This document shows positions 44,030-55,899 of a stretch of DNA of 64,000 nucleotides, piece by piece; within the stretch, counting starts at the first letter, position 1, and every line of letters begins with the position of its first letter. Origin of the DNA: Spirodela intermedia (lineage: Eukaryota > Streptophyta > Magnoliopsida > Alismatales > Araceae); NCBI GenBank assembly GCA_902729315.2, contig LR746269.1, positions 10,106,166-10,170,165 of the forward strand, given 5' to 3'. The position numbers and the translations under genes were made by a program. The notes beneath the pieces were generated by a model that was not told the DNA's origin, ran no database searches, and was given only the letters and a program-made list of their open reading frames with translations.

Positions 44030-47000
44030 AGCCATATCGAAGTGATGGCATAGCGATCTGCTCCAAGCGATGTCGACCTCGAGCTTGGGTGGCATCTCTT
44101 GCCAAGAAGAGAATACAAAGCACAAACAAGTGTATAACACATGTGTAGCAAGTCGTCTGTTATGCAGTTCCTTTCTCGTAGCGGTGTGTAATGGCGGTGA
44201 TCTTTGCTCTACAACACATGATGTCGATCCAAGTACTCTGAAGCGCCAATGTGAACAAGAACCTGCACATAGCATCTGAACAAGCACTCGTGAGTCAGAT
44301 TCTCGGCGATATCATGGAGATTGTGTTCCTCGCGAGAGAGCAAACGTCACATATCACCATAACCTCTGCTGTAGTGTTAGTTTGAATGTTATAAAAATAA
44401 GAAAAGGCAAAGATAATACTCCCGTATGATCACGTAAGATGCCTCCTCCTCCTACAAGTCGAGGTTCCCTCGGGCTGCTCCATCGACGTTCAACTTTAGG
44501 TGTCAACTAGCAGCAATCTCCATCGGGCGACACGAGTGGAGATTTCTATATCGCGTAGGCATGGCTTGGACTCCTCAGGTCCTAAGGGCCTCCAGTTGAG
44601 GCTGAACATGTAAGCTGGCGACACCAAAGGATGGGTACTTCTCAACCATTGTGTGGCGTGTCTCATGATCTACAGTGCGCGTATCTATTGACCCGCAAAA
44701 TAAGAGATTTTGTCCCTTCCATATCTCCCATAACATATATGCTAAGGAAATACGTAGGTAGGGGCTGCCCTAGAGCTTTGTGGCGAATCAAAGACTTTCA
44801 CGAAAATCTCTAGGGGTGTAAGAGATGGAGAAATATGAAATGCTGAGGACCAATTCAATAAGAGTTGGTTCCAACATTCCGTAACAATAACACTATGAAA
44901 AAATAAGTGGCCCATAATTTCATTACTCGAGTGATGGGACAACAATGACACTTAGAGCAGATGTTATGTCTGTGATGGACATACGATCATTTGTAGGAAG
45001 TCGCGGTGTATCAATTTTCACATAAAAAAGAGCTAGAATGCGATAGCGGGTGCCAAATGAGATCTCCTCAAAGCTTTTTGGGCGATTTCTAAAGTAATTC
45101 TAAGAAGAACTACAAGAAAAACGTCCATCTAAGGTAAGAGTCCAGATCAGATGATCATCACTAGGGCCCAACTCTATTACGAGATCTCTAGTAATAAATC
45201 TAATGAGAGTTCGTGGCTCTCAAGGAATACATTAGTATCTCCATCAAGAAGCTGAGCCCTTGTAAGGCGAGGCCAAGATGGCATAAAAGAGGTAGAGGAG
45301 GCCAAGGGAGTATTAGCATGCCAAGTGTTATACCAAGCAGATAGTGCCTCGTCCACTCGCCATCGAATTAAAGGCCTCATCTACAACCAATGTCTTTGTC
45401 AATCTGCCCATTGCTTTCCTCCTTTTTAGTCGGTAAGTTGGCTAGCCCAATTCCGTATTTGGCGATACAAAGGTCCCTAAGGGTGATCTCGTCGTCCTCA
45501 TCTACCATCGAGTTTCTTACGAAGCATATCGAGGATGTCCTCGAGCGTCTAATCCTAGGCCACCCTCGTCCATCGGTCGACATGCTTTTCCTAAGAAACT
45601 TCGGCGTTGAGGATGAGGCTGCGTCGAGTTGACCATCGGAGGAAGGAGGTACAAATCCGCCTCACAGATCGTAAGATAGTGTCGGTACCCCATGTACCAC
45701 AAGTAAGTGCAAGGGCATACTCATGAGGACATGGCGTATCAATTGGATCGTTTGAAGATAGAAGCTGAAGCTTCCACTGTCAAGTTTCTTCCTCAACTTA
45801 CAAAAGGGAATCAAAGTAATGAACCTAGTGCATCCGAAGAAGATGGGGCATCAAGATAATCAAAGGGTAGATGACCATGCGAGAACCTGTTAGGTTTTGT
45901 ATGCGTCGTATGATACTAATGGTGGCAGAAGATGTAACCATAAAGCTACTCTTGAGGCATTGACAAGTTGACTGTGGCCCTTCGTAGCTCGAGATGATAG
46001 TCATGAGTCCCTTGATGAATGCTTCACACCCATTAAGGAAAAGTATAGCATCATCAGCAAACAAAGAATGCGATATGATCAGGCAACCCCTCTTGAATGA
46101 TATGGTTGGATAAGCCCGTGTCACGCTCGGGAGAGGTTCGACTAAGGACTTCTTCAACCAATATGAAGAGTGGGTGATAGGGATCACCCTGCCATAACCC
46201 TCTCGTGGCTGTGAAGAGGGTATAGAAGTGCTGTTCACCAATAGGGAGAAATGGTTCTCCCTAATGCATGCATTGACCAGGTCAATAAACTTCGTCGATG
46301 AATCCAAAGCGTCGAAGCACTTGGTAAGGAAATTCCACTCGATCCTATCAAAAGCCTTTTCCATGTCTAATTTGATGATGACATTAGAACCACGGATGTC
46401 TGGTCAAGGGATTGTGCTAGTTTATGAACTAACATGATGTTATCATGAATGTGCGTCCCTTAACAAATCCGCCTGCTCACGGAGATATGAGCCTATCAAG
46501 AAAAATACTCGATCGTCTGTAATGATCTTGGATACAACTTTATAACACACATTACAAAGACTGATGGGCTGAAAATCTCTGAAAAGAAGTTGGGTTGACC
46601 ACCTTTGGTATGAGTGCAATAAAGGTGGCCTTCCAACTTCGTGGGAAGACTTTGTGGCGAAGAATTCTTTGATGGCATGAACTAAATCAGTTCGACGATG
46701 TCCCAACATATTGAATAGAAATCCTTTGGAAAACCATCAGGCCTAGGTGCTCGGTTTCTACTCATTGAGAAGATCACATCATAATAGAATCGATGAGAGT
46801 ATATCCTCGAGAGATCTCAATGGTGGGAAGAAAGAAGAGTGCGAAAGTATGTAATTCACGCCTCTTGCATACGAGATGTGTCTGATCATACATCTCTAGA
46901 AGAGATGTATAATCGAGCGAATCGGTGTCGCGATCGAGGCATGAAAAGCGTGTGTTCCTATCACCCTCGTAGCCACTAGATGCGTGATTTTTGGAGATAA

Positions 47001-48000
47001 TATATCTCCTATCATCGTGCAACCTCTTCTAGTTGCTCACTCACTCGAACTTCGTCTCGCCCAAGTGTCGTCAGTCCATTGAGCCTGCAATTGTCTCTCG
47101 ACCCCAGCTAGCTCCTTCTTCAACTCTTCTACCTAGGTGTGGATATTCCGTATACATGCGGTTCCACCATTTAAGGTGAAGTTTGAGATTCCTTAATTTG
47201 TAGCGAGGTTCTCCATATGAGAGTTTGAGATATCTCCATGCCAATGACTCCACGAAGCTTTGGAAGCCTTCATGTGAGTCCACATATTTTGAAACCTAAA
47301 AGGAGGTCTAGGGTACTAGCTCTCAAGTCAGGGAGAATAAGAATGCGTGTGATTTGACCTATAGCGAGGTAGGAGTGTGACTAATATGGGACATTGCACT
47401 ATTGCAATGTTATTAGTGAAACAACGATCGATCGCTCATATATCCTTAGCCTCCTTGTCTCTCGTTGCACCACGTCAGACCTTGCCAAAAGTAGGAGGTT
47501 CAATGAGGGCGCGAAAAATAAAATCATTGAGCGTCTCCATGTGGCGGGCCGAGGACCTGTCCCCTTGGCGTTTCGTGATTCTACATACAGTTGAAATCTC
47601 CGACTACGAACCAAGGAGAATCAACTAGTATAGGATAATCCATATATTGTACTAGGTCTTCCTAAAGAGTCTCACGATCTTGGTGTCTATGTGAAGCATA
47701 AGCGGCGAGAATATAAGCTCTTGACGAGCCTAGTACCCTCATCGTAACATGTTGTGGCCCCTCAACTAATAGTTGTAGAGAATATGATCTCTTCGAACAA
47801 CCAGATGTGGTTAGTAGGGTTAGAATGAAAGTGATCTATACCTATCGTCTAAGTAATGGGTGAATGTGATCTGATGGTATCATAGGTTCAATAAGCTCGA
47901 CAAGGCCTAGTCGGTGCTTATTGATGAGTTTAATAATGTGGGGCTGTGTTTGAGGTTGCCCAACCCTCGGCAGTTCCAAATAAGGCTAGGTCTCGTGACA
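44030..48000 (-). pseudogene. LINE-A copy 4 ORF2: endonuclease, RT, RNase H (broken)
   Basis: The endonuclease opens with the WNCRGLGN block near 47,955-47,985, and WFVVGDFNC lies near 47,600-47,630. RT: a 179-codon piece at 45,825-46,364 carries MEKAFDRIEWNFL (about 46,335-46,364) through ISHSLFADDAILFLNGCE (FADD at about 46,047-46,062), the longest RT frame in the window. RT upstream is in 46,443-46,709. The finger is at about 44,910-44,990. RNase H: LNVDGA near 44,475-44,500 and a TDALATHVLY-like end near 44,140. Frameshifts remain between these pieces. Confidence 0.9.
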
Positions 48001-48129
48001 TATGGAGGCGTCGTCGTGAAGTCTTATCTACCATCTACATGCGGTATCCTCTCGAAGGTCAATGCGTCAATGGGGAGATCAATGAGGACTCAGATCCAAA
48101 GTCCTCAGCACTTTCGATGTAAGCGCTGC

Positions 48130-49427
48130 TAGTGTCCTCCATTGAAGAGGAAAGAGATTACTCGGCGATTCATCGAGCATTCTCCCCTAGGGCTCTCCGC
48201 GTTCCCTCGAGCTCTCTAAGGGTGTGCTCAATGGTGGATCTAGAGGTTGGGGTGGCAGGGAGGAAGAAAGAGAAAGAAGGAGGATCGGATAGGGATGTAC
48301 CTAGTGGGCTTCTATGAAGACCCGATCAGGTGATGGAGGGGTGGGAGGGTGGGTGAGGTGTGGTGTGGGAGGGAAGACCTAGGTGATGGGGAGCTAATAG
48401 GTAATGAAAGATGTGTGAGTGTAGAAGGTCTAACGGATGGAGGGAGCTAGTTGGTGATAGAGAGGTAGTAAGAGCTAAAGGCCGATGGATGGAGAGGGCG
48501 GGTTAAAGGTGAAGTAGTAGTAGGCCCCTATTTGGGGAGTGTCGTCGAACTTCGTGGGCTGATATTGTTCCCTATGATGGGAACATTGTCGCCTCCTCGA
48601 TCAAGGTACTTAGAGCCTAAAAACATTGATGTCTTGGTCTTCCCTTACATTTGGTATGGGGGAGTTGGGCCTACTACCATCTTCCTTCCCTTTGGAGGAT
48701 GTGGATGCTCGGGAGATAAGATGTGATACCGATGTAGGTGGGGTTGTTCTCCCAAGACCGGCTGGAGGGACACTAGTGCGGACCAGCGGTGGTGAGAGAA
48801 CCGAGCTCTGTATGGGAGGCGGCTAGGTGTAGTCTTCCTACCTCAATGATATAATCATCATATGACATAGGTGATAAATAAATGTGATAGACTCTAAAGA
48901 TGGCGAGGTGGTCTTATGTGCGACAAGTGTGGATAGTGTGTCCAAACATTGTGCAATGGGTACAAAAATGAGGTAGTCTCTCATATATAACTGTTTGATA
49001 GATCATCTCATCCCCATTACGCACAATGATCATGCCTTGGAGGGGCCAAGAGGTCTATCTCTACACATACTAGTGCATAACCTAGGCGGTTAAACATTTT
49101 AACACACGGATCTAAGCGTATAAATGTACCGCGGCATTAGCCAAAGACTCAAGTGCCTTAAGTGAATAAATGTGCTGGTAGACTAGGAAAACCTATCCAA
49201 ACTGGGATGGAGTGTGGTTGTTTTCCTCGGGAAAGACCGTCTGTCTATGGGGTCCATCTATATGTATGCATAATGGTATCCTAAATCTCCTATGTGGTCC
49301 TACTCCAAGCTTTCCGATAGTCAGCCTTAAGCTCAAAGCGGATAAAGGCAGCTCGATAATCATGGGCACCGATGACTATCTTACCTTGAAAATGTCTTGG
49401 GGCCAAATAGATCCTATAAATATCATC
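48130..49427 (-). pseudogene. LINE-A copy 4 ORF1, zinc knuckle and C-terminal part
   Basis: Continuation of the ORF1 frame at 49,427-50,206 after a frameshift. It covers the rest of the DUF4283-like domain (about 49,000-49,430) and the CCHC knuckle at 48,923-48,964, then a Ser/Pro-rich tail to about 48,130. Confidence 0.8.
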
Positions 49428-50206
49428 TAGGTGGGGGCGTTTAGTAGAAGCGCCTTATCAATGAAAATTGGAAGGCCTCTACTAGTTGGGAGACTTCCTT
49501 CAAAGAAAATGAGACTGTTCTCATTCCCCTTCATCAGTGTAACCCGTGGCGGTATTCCATCAGCATAAGTAGGGTGTAACTTCAGCGTCTCAGTGTATTT
49601 TCCACTGTAGGAGTGGGCTGTTGTCCTACTAGTCGTTGGGCCCAAGACTTGGCTTGGGCCTGGGTGAAACTGGGTTAGCTTGGCGTGGGCTTGAGCAGCT
49701 CTGGTTTCAGTGGTTTGGGCCAATAGGTCTGGGGCCTGGGTGGGCTGTGCTTGGGTGTGCTGGGCCAGCTCGGTCTGGGCCTGATCGGCCTGGACCTGAG
49801 CGGTCCGGGCCTGAGCGGCCTGGGCCGTTGGGTCCTGGGTCGGTGGGGCTTGGGCCGGTGAGGCCTGGGCCGGTTTAGTCTGGGCCGGTGGCTGGATCCT
49901 AGAAGCTTTGGCCTTCAGACCCTTGGGCTGCGCGGTCTTGTCCGGCACGACCGTGCTCCGCGCAACCTCGGCCGGCTGGGCCTGAGACTGAGCCGCCACG
50001 GCCAGCATGGCTTCGGCTACTGCGGCCTGCTCCGGCTCAGCCCTGATCTGGGCCAGGACGCCATGAGCCGGCGCGGTCTGGCCTCCGGTTGTCTGGGTTG
50101 CTGCGCCCGCCCTTTCTGACGCAGATGACGTCATGGGCGTCGAACACGAAGAACGGCGCCCGCAAAAGTTGCGGCACCGAATCCATTCCGTTGATTTCAA
50201 TTTCAA
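49427..50206 (-). CDS. LINE-A ORF1 fragment, 259 codons, Ala/Gln/Pro-rich plus start of DUF4283-like domain
   Basis: The best preserved ORF1 piece of LINE-A. After MKLKSTEWIRCRNFCGRRSS it runs through an Ala/Gln/Pro-rich low-complexity linker of about 150 residues (AQTKPAQASPAQAPPTQ type), then enters KGNENSLIFFEGSLPTSRGL, the opening of the DUF4283-like domain. The same frame is split in copies 1 and 2. The true start should be near 50,553, where one base is missing compared with 9,049. The linker is probably disordered; ORF1 proteins of this type bind element RNA. Expression is unknown. Confidence 0.68.
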   Translation of the reverse strand: MKLKSTEWIRCRNFCGRRSSCSTPMTSSASERAGAATQTTGGQTAPAHGVLAQIRAEPEQAAVAEAMLAVAAQSQAQPAEVARSTVVPDKTAQPKGLKAKASRIQPPAQTKPAQASPAQAPPTQDPTAQAAQARTAQVQADQAQTELAQHTQAQPTQAPDLLAQTTETRAAQAHAKLTQFHPGPSQVLGPTTSRTTAHSYSGKYTETLKLHPTYADGIPPRVTLMKGNENSLIFFEGSLPTSRGLPIFIDKALLLNAPT

Positions 50207-50904
50207 TGGACGGATTTAAGCTCCCGTTGGTGCCCTCCGTGTTAGCTCTCGCTGATGCAAGCACGGACACCGTAACCGAGAAACGGCGTCAGCCGCTTGC
50301 GGCACCTTTTCCTCTAGTGAATCTAGTCCGGTGATCTGTAGATCAACAGTTGAAATAACAGCGCCGGCTGGCATCGACGCGATCTCTGGGACCGGGGATC
50401 TCCAGCCGACGGAAAATCCTGACTGTCCGTCATTCGACCGTTCAGGCGATCGACGGTTCTGATTTTCGGACCATTGCCAGGCCCAAAGCATGCTTCTTCC
50501 CTCAGTTTCTCATCGGCCGAACATTGGTCCGCCGATGAAAACGATGATTACTCATCAACGAAGCATCAAAATAAAATGATCAAGAAGGAAAAGCTGTAAA
50601 TCAAGAAAATACGATTCTACTGATATAAGGATATAATATTTCAGCCAAGTAAATCAGTAGATATTACCCCGAGAATATAACGTTCTGAAAAATACCTCTC
50701 GAGGAGAAATCGCGAGACCGAGAGCATCAGTCAACCATTTTCCACGTGTGACGGCTCGACGATGATGCTTTCCGACCTTGCGAATCGAATGAAACAAGTT
50801 TCAGCGGGATCTGAGGTCAGATGGGAGAGATCTCGCTGTTTGAATGTGACGTTGATGAGAGAGCTCTCGCGAGGAGAGAGAAAAAGTTGAGCAAATGTGA
50901 CTGG

Positions 50905-50911
50905 TTTAGGG
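50905..50911 (+). repeat. Single TTTAGGG between LINE-A copy 4 and the 5S element
   Basis: Same one-unit joint as at 9,398-9,404, between ACTGG of LINE-A and the T-run of the 5S element. Confidence 0.75.
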
Positions 50912-51490
50912 TTTTTTTTCGATAATTGTCTTGGGCTGAACTTCTCAAGAGGTCACCCATCCTGATACTTCACACGCCTAATCACTTTGGTGCCTCTCAG
51001 GCACATTCTTTGGAGATAGATGCCACTTGTGCCTCGACATCGTGGCAGGGTGACTCTCAGCACGTTCTTTGGAGCTAGGGGCATCTTGGCATGGTGAGAT
51101 GAATGCCATATATATGCCTCTCGGCATAGTAAGATGAATACTACATATGACTCGGCATAGTGAGATGAATACCACATATGCCTCTCGGCATGGTTGCAAG
51201 ATGGCCTCTCAGCACATTCTTCAAAGCTGGAAGCATTTTGGCATGGTGAGATAGATGCCACATATACCTTTTGGCATAATGGCAAGGGTGCCTCTCGGCA
51301 CATGCTTGATGCTCAAGACATCTTGACATGGTGACGAGGGGTTCATAACACGTGCTGGGCAGCACAATCATACATCAGTGCCTTTCAGCACATGCAAAGC
51401 AAAGCGCCTCTAGCGCATGCACACATAATCGGGGACTTCCTAGAGGTCACCAATCTAGAACTGCTCCCACCGAGCACGCTCAACTTCAGG
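50912..51490 (-). mobile_element. 5S rRNA-derived retroposon, copy in module 3
   Basis: Antisense copy nearly identical to 9,405-9,989: eight-base oligo-A (50,912-50,919), terminal 5S-like C-box (about 50,943-50,970), hairpin-rich 84-bp units, and a 5S-like head (about 51,430-51,490) ending CAACTTCAGG at the telomere tract. It shows small private deletions relative to copy 1, for example at the 51,030 and 51,150 hairpins. Confidence 0.8.
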
Positions 51491-51539
51491 TTTAGGGTTT
51501 AGGGTTTAGGGTTTAGGGTTTAGGGTTTAGGGTTTAGGG
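51491..51539 (+). repeat. Interstitial telomere tract, 7 units, between the 5S element and LINE-E
   Basis: Seven perfect TTTAGGG units, one fewer than in copy 1, then the eight-T end of LINE-E. Confidence 0.97.
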
Positions 51540-54500
51540 TTTTTTTTAAGAAGAAGAAATTTGATTGAGTGATAAAAGTTTGACCTCATTCGAGGTTACA
51601 TAAGTGGGATCTCATTAGCACAAGGCGAGGATGACATGAAGAATGAAAGACCTCTTTTGAAGAGGGATGTGATGATCTTGGAGATAGACTCCATGGCGTT
51701 CATCATATTTGAGGAAGGTGATTGATTTGCGATGGGTTGAAAAAGCCTTTGAGTTCATGAAAGTTGGAAGATCTGCTCAACAGGGTAGGGCGAGAGCTCC
51801 ATGTTGTCGCCATGCAATGTTCACGCAAGACAAGAGTTTGCTACTGATAAGTGGTTCTAAGAGATAAATACATTGATATAAAGTGGTGAGAAAAGAGTGA
51901 TTAGGGCGTGAGGAGGATAGAACTATGCTGAAGCATGACAATAAGCCCAAATATGAACTTGCCTTGCTAGTGTTGCAGCGCCTAATCCCTCTGGCCAAGA
52001 TCTTGTTAGTATCATCGGTTGCCGTACTTCCTCTAAGTAGGTAAGGACCTTTCACCCACGAGGAATGACTTGGTCTCTGGTTCTAACTCTTTTCTTTTCT
52101 CTTATTCTCTCTCTCTTCTTTCTCTCTCCTTGAGGGCCTCTTCTTTTACCCTCCACTAATGCCCATTATTTGGTGTACATTAGGCTAGTGATTAAGGGAA
52201 GGAAAAAGGTTGCCCTTTTTTTTGGTTTTAGGGCCCTTTCCTCACCCTCCACTAATTGTCTATGATGGGCTAGTGATTAGGGAAAGAAGTAGGCTGTCTT
52301 TTTTTTTTTTTCCTAGAGAGAAAGGGAGGGAGAAAGAAATAGAGAATGAGAGAGAGAGAGAGAGGAGAGAGGGTCAATCCTATGGATATAGATCTTTACC
52401 TTCTCATGGGTTCAAGGCTGGCTGATGGTACTAATAAGATCTTGAGAGAGGTGCTAGGTTGCGATTCACAACTAGTTTGGCAGTCGATGTGCTATAGACC
52501 TATAGTTCAAAAGTGGGCGATGCCAACATATCTGATAGTTCTATGTCCTCACTACTTAAGCATGATAGATAGTAGATGTGATGTGATTATGAGGAGAGTA
52601 ATGATTGGAAGTAATGTACAGAGTGGATTACGATGTGCCTTGTTGTCCGTGTTGTCTTTGTATCTCCATTGTGGTCTTCAAATAGTAACCACCCTGATCT
52701 CCTCCAAGCAATACGCCATGGTGGAGGCGGTAGTGGAGTGCGGTGTATGCGTAAAGAGGGTATGCGAGTCGCTCAAGTCTATGAGCACCTCGGGCTTCGA
52801 GGGCATGTCACGCCAAAAGAGAGAGCGTCCTCCGGCGTGATCGACTCCATGCGCGGCAAGGCGTCGGTGTCGATTCCCTTCTCGGAATTGATGCGTAATA
52901 GTTGTGATCGTCCTCGACATGCATGATGTCTGCCAGATATTCTTGAGCCTCCAATGAGGACAAGAGTCTGCGTAACATGTCCACTAACACTTTGGAATCA
53001 GATTCTAAGACAATGTTAGTAATATTTTGCTCCTCACAAAGAAACAAACCATCCCGTATTGCCATAGCCTCTGCCACAGTATTAGTTTGCATATTATAAA
53101 AAGTTGAAAAGGCAAAAGAATGCATCACGTACTATCGCGTAAGATACGCCTCCTCCGGATGATCACAGGTTGCCTTGAGATGCTCCGTCGGCGTTGAGTT
53201 TCCACTGTCCAGCCCTCGGTGGTGTCCATCTAACAGATCGGACAGTAGTCAGTCGATGTAGGTATGATATGGAGTCCCCAAAGCCCAAAAGCCTCACAAG
53301 CGAGCGGCGTTTCGTTTTATTGGCACTAAGGAATGAGTACTCGAAGCCATTGTGTTACGTGCCTCATAATCTACGTAGCGCATCACTTGGCCTGCATATC
53401 GAGATGAGTTCGTCCCTTCCATATTTCCCATAACATATATGCTATGGAGATACGGATGAAAGGACAAACCTTGACACTCGTCGGTGAGTCAAAGACTCTC
53501 CTAAAGACCTCTAGTGGTGGTCTCGTAGGTCTATCACGAGCATTGGAAATAATTAAGCTAGAAGTTGGCGCCAACACTTTCGGCGATATCACTATGGAAA
53601 AATAAATGTTCCATACTTTCGTGCATCGTGATGGAGCAACAATGACATTTCCTTTCCACCTCTGATCGGTGACAATCACTTTCGATGCGTCGGTGGGTAG
53701 TCCTCGGTGCATGAACTTCCACAAGAAGAAGCGAAACACGAGGTGTGATGGCGGATGCCATATGAGATTTCCCAAAATGTCTTTGGGGCGGTTTCTAAAG
53801 TGCTCCCAAGAGGAGCTACAAGAAACTGCCATCTATGGTAAGTGTCAGATGGGTTGGTCCTCGGTAAAACTCATCTCAGTCATGGTGATGGCTGGTAACA
53901 AGTCCAACGGTAGTCCATGCCTCTCAATAAGTAGGCGAGTGTCTCCTTGGAAAGCTGGGCTACCGTCAGCGAGCCAAGAAGATGTGAAAGTGGTAAAACT
54001 GGCCAATGGTGTGTCCTCTAGCCAAGTGTCGTACCAGGCACTGATCTCGCCTCGCCCCACTCGCCAGCGAATAAGAGGCACCATCTCCAACCAATGTCGC
54101 TGCCGGTCTGCCCATCGTTTGACTCCTTTGATGTCGGCGGCTGTGAGCCCACTCGCCATATTTGGCTGACACAAAAGAGCCTAGCACCGATGGTGTGGTC
54201 TTCATCCTCCAAATGAGTTTCTTTTGAAGCATGTTAAGTACATCTTGAGAGCCTAATACCTAGGCCACCCTCATCCGTAGGTCGACATGCTTTCTCCCAG
54301 AAACTTCGGCGTTGGCAACGAGGTCCCTCAAGTTGTCCATCCCAAAGGAAGGGCGTGCATATCCGTCTAATAGTGCGTAAGGCGGTGTACAGTACCTCAT
54401 GGACTGCCAAAAGGTGTAATGGTATGCTCATGAGGACATGGCGTATCAAGCTGGATCCGTCCTCGAGGGGATAGAAGTTGTAACTTCCATCCTGCTAGTT

Positions 54501-55899
54501 TCTTCCTCAACTTGCCCACTAGGGCGTCAAAATAGTGTATGCCTACGGCCGAGGAAGATAGGACATCCTAGATAGTCAAAAGGTAAGTGTCCACGAGAGA
54601 ACCTGTTAGGCCCTAGATGCGTCGTTATGGTCCCTATGGGGTAGAAGGGCCTACTATGAAGCTACTCTTGAGGCATTTACGAGTTGACCTGCAGCTTCGC
54701 TCATACCTCGAGATAATACTCATGAGCCCTCTAATGGATGTCTCACATCCATTGAGGAAAAATATCGCATCATCAGCAAAGAGGGAGTGTGAGATGATGG
54801 GCAACCCCTCTTGAGTAGTATGGTGGATAAGTCCTTGATTGTCGCTCGGGTGAGGATGCGTGAGGACTTCTTCAACTAAGATGAAGAGGGTGGGTGATAG
54901 TGGATAGCCGTAGACCTCTCGTGGCGTGAAGAATGGTGTGGAGCTACCGTTCACTAATAAAGAGAAATGATTCTCCTAACACATGCATCGACTAAGTCAA
55001 TGAAGTCGTCGGTGAACCCAAAGCGTCTAAGAACCTTAATGAGGAAACTCCACTCTATCCTATCAAAGGCCTTCTCCATGTCTAATTTGATGATGATGTT
55101 AGAGCCTCGACAATCATGGCCAAGGGACTGTGCTAGTTCATGTACTAGCATGATGTTATAAATGAATGTACCGTCCCTTGACAAATCCGCATTGTTCGGA
55201 GATATAAGTCTATTAAGGAAACTACTCAATCTACGTGTAGCGATCTTAGATACAATTTTATAACACACGTTACACAAACTAATAGGTGAAAGTCTCTAAA
55301 TGAGGTTGGGGTAGTCACCTTGGTATAAGTGCAAGGAAGGTGGCCTTCCAACTTCGTGTAAAGTTCTGACGAAAGATTTCCTTGATGGCTGGATGAGATC
55401 GGTGCCAGCGATATCCCAACATGAAATGTAAAATCAGTTGGGAAACCATACGGCGGGTGCCGATGTCTACTCATAGAAAACTACTTCCTTGATCTCTTCT
55501 CCGTGGGTATGGCTTATGAGAGAGTTCTCACGGTGAGTGACCAATGATGGGATCGAAGTGAGCATATCATCGAAATCTCAATGGTGAGAGGTTAAGAGAG
55601 TGCGAAAGTACTCAACCCACCTCGCATGCGGGAAAGGTCATGATCATATGTCTCTAAAGAGGTATAATCTGAGCGTGGCGATGGCGGCGAGGCATGAAAA
55701 AGCGAGTGTTTCTATCACCCTCTTGTAACCTTTGGATCGTGATTTACGGAGATAGAATAACTCCTTTGTGCACAACCTCATCAAGCTGGTCACTCACTCT
55801 ACTCCTCCTTTCCCAAGCGACATCACGAATATCTAGCTTGCGGTAGTCTTTCAACTTACGCTAACTCTTTTACAATGCATCAACTTGGGTATGGACATT
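51540..55899 (-). mobile_element. LINE-E copy 3, 5'-truncated, adjacent to the terminal telomere
   Basis: The last element before the chromosome end. The oligo-A lies toward the centromere (51,540-51,547). The 5' end is truncated in the linker before RT and runs into GGGTTAAGGG at 55,900. Content is as in LINE-E copy 1: RT, connection region, RNase H, and the 1 kb inverted-repeat 3' region at about 51,548-52,600. Confidence 0.92.
52678..55474 (-). pseudogene. LINE-E copy 3 ORF2 remnant: RT and RNase H (broken)
   Basis: RT piece 54,954-55,277 (VCYKIVSKI, then FIYNIMLVHELAQSLG and NIIIKLDMEKAFDRIEWSFL at about 55,050-55,105) is followed by 54,634-54,954 with ISHSLFADDAIFFLNGCE (FADD at 54,765-54,781), so the RT core is open across two adjoining frames. 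The finger region RVSLLLVEVHAPRTT / WKFMHRGLPTD is at 53,383-53,832. RNase H: LNADGASQGN near 53,185-53,205, then AEAMAIRDGLFLCEEQ and ESDSKVLVDMLR in 52,808-53,128. The endonuclease is absent because of the 5' truncation. Confidence 0.9.

Larger units (their letters stand above)
43739..50904 (-). mobile_element. LINE-A copy 4, complete length (about 7.2 kb)
   Basis: Antisense LINE-A in the module next to the terminal telomere. Both ends meet telomere repeat (43,738 and 50,905). Domain order is as in copies 1 and 2. ORF1 keeps a 259-codon frame. In this orientation its 5' end faces the chromosome end and its oligo-A faces the centromere. Confidence 0.94.

Noticed and set aside
49636-49878. 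Plus-strand Gly/Pro/Leu-rich frame of 80 codons
   Set aside because: It is a complement of the Ala/Gln/Pro codon repeats of LINE-A ORF1. Repetitive codons keep several frames open by chance.
1-55899. Bacterial-type features (operons, Shine-Dalgarno sites, rho-independent terminators, tRNA genes)
   Set aside because: None seen. Telomere repeat, plant LINEs and a plant desaturase fragment make this nuclear plant DNA.
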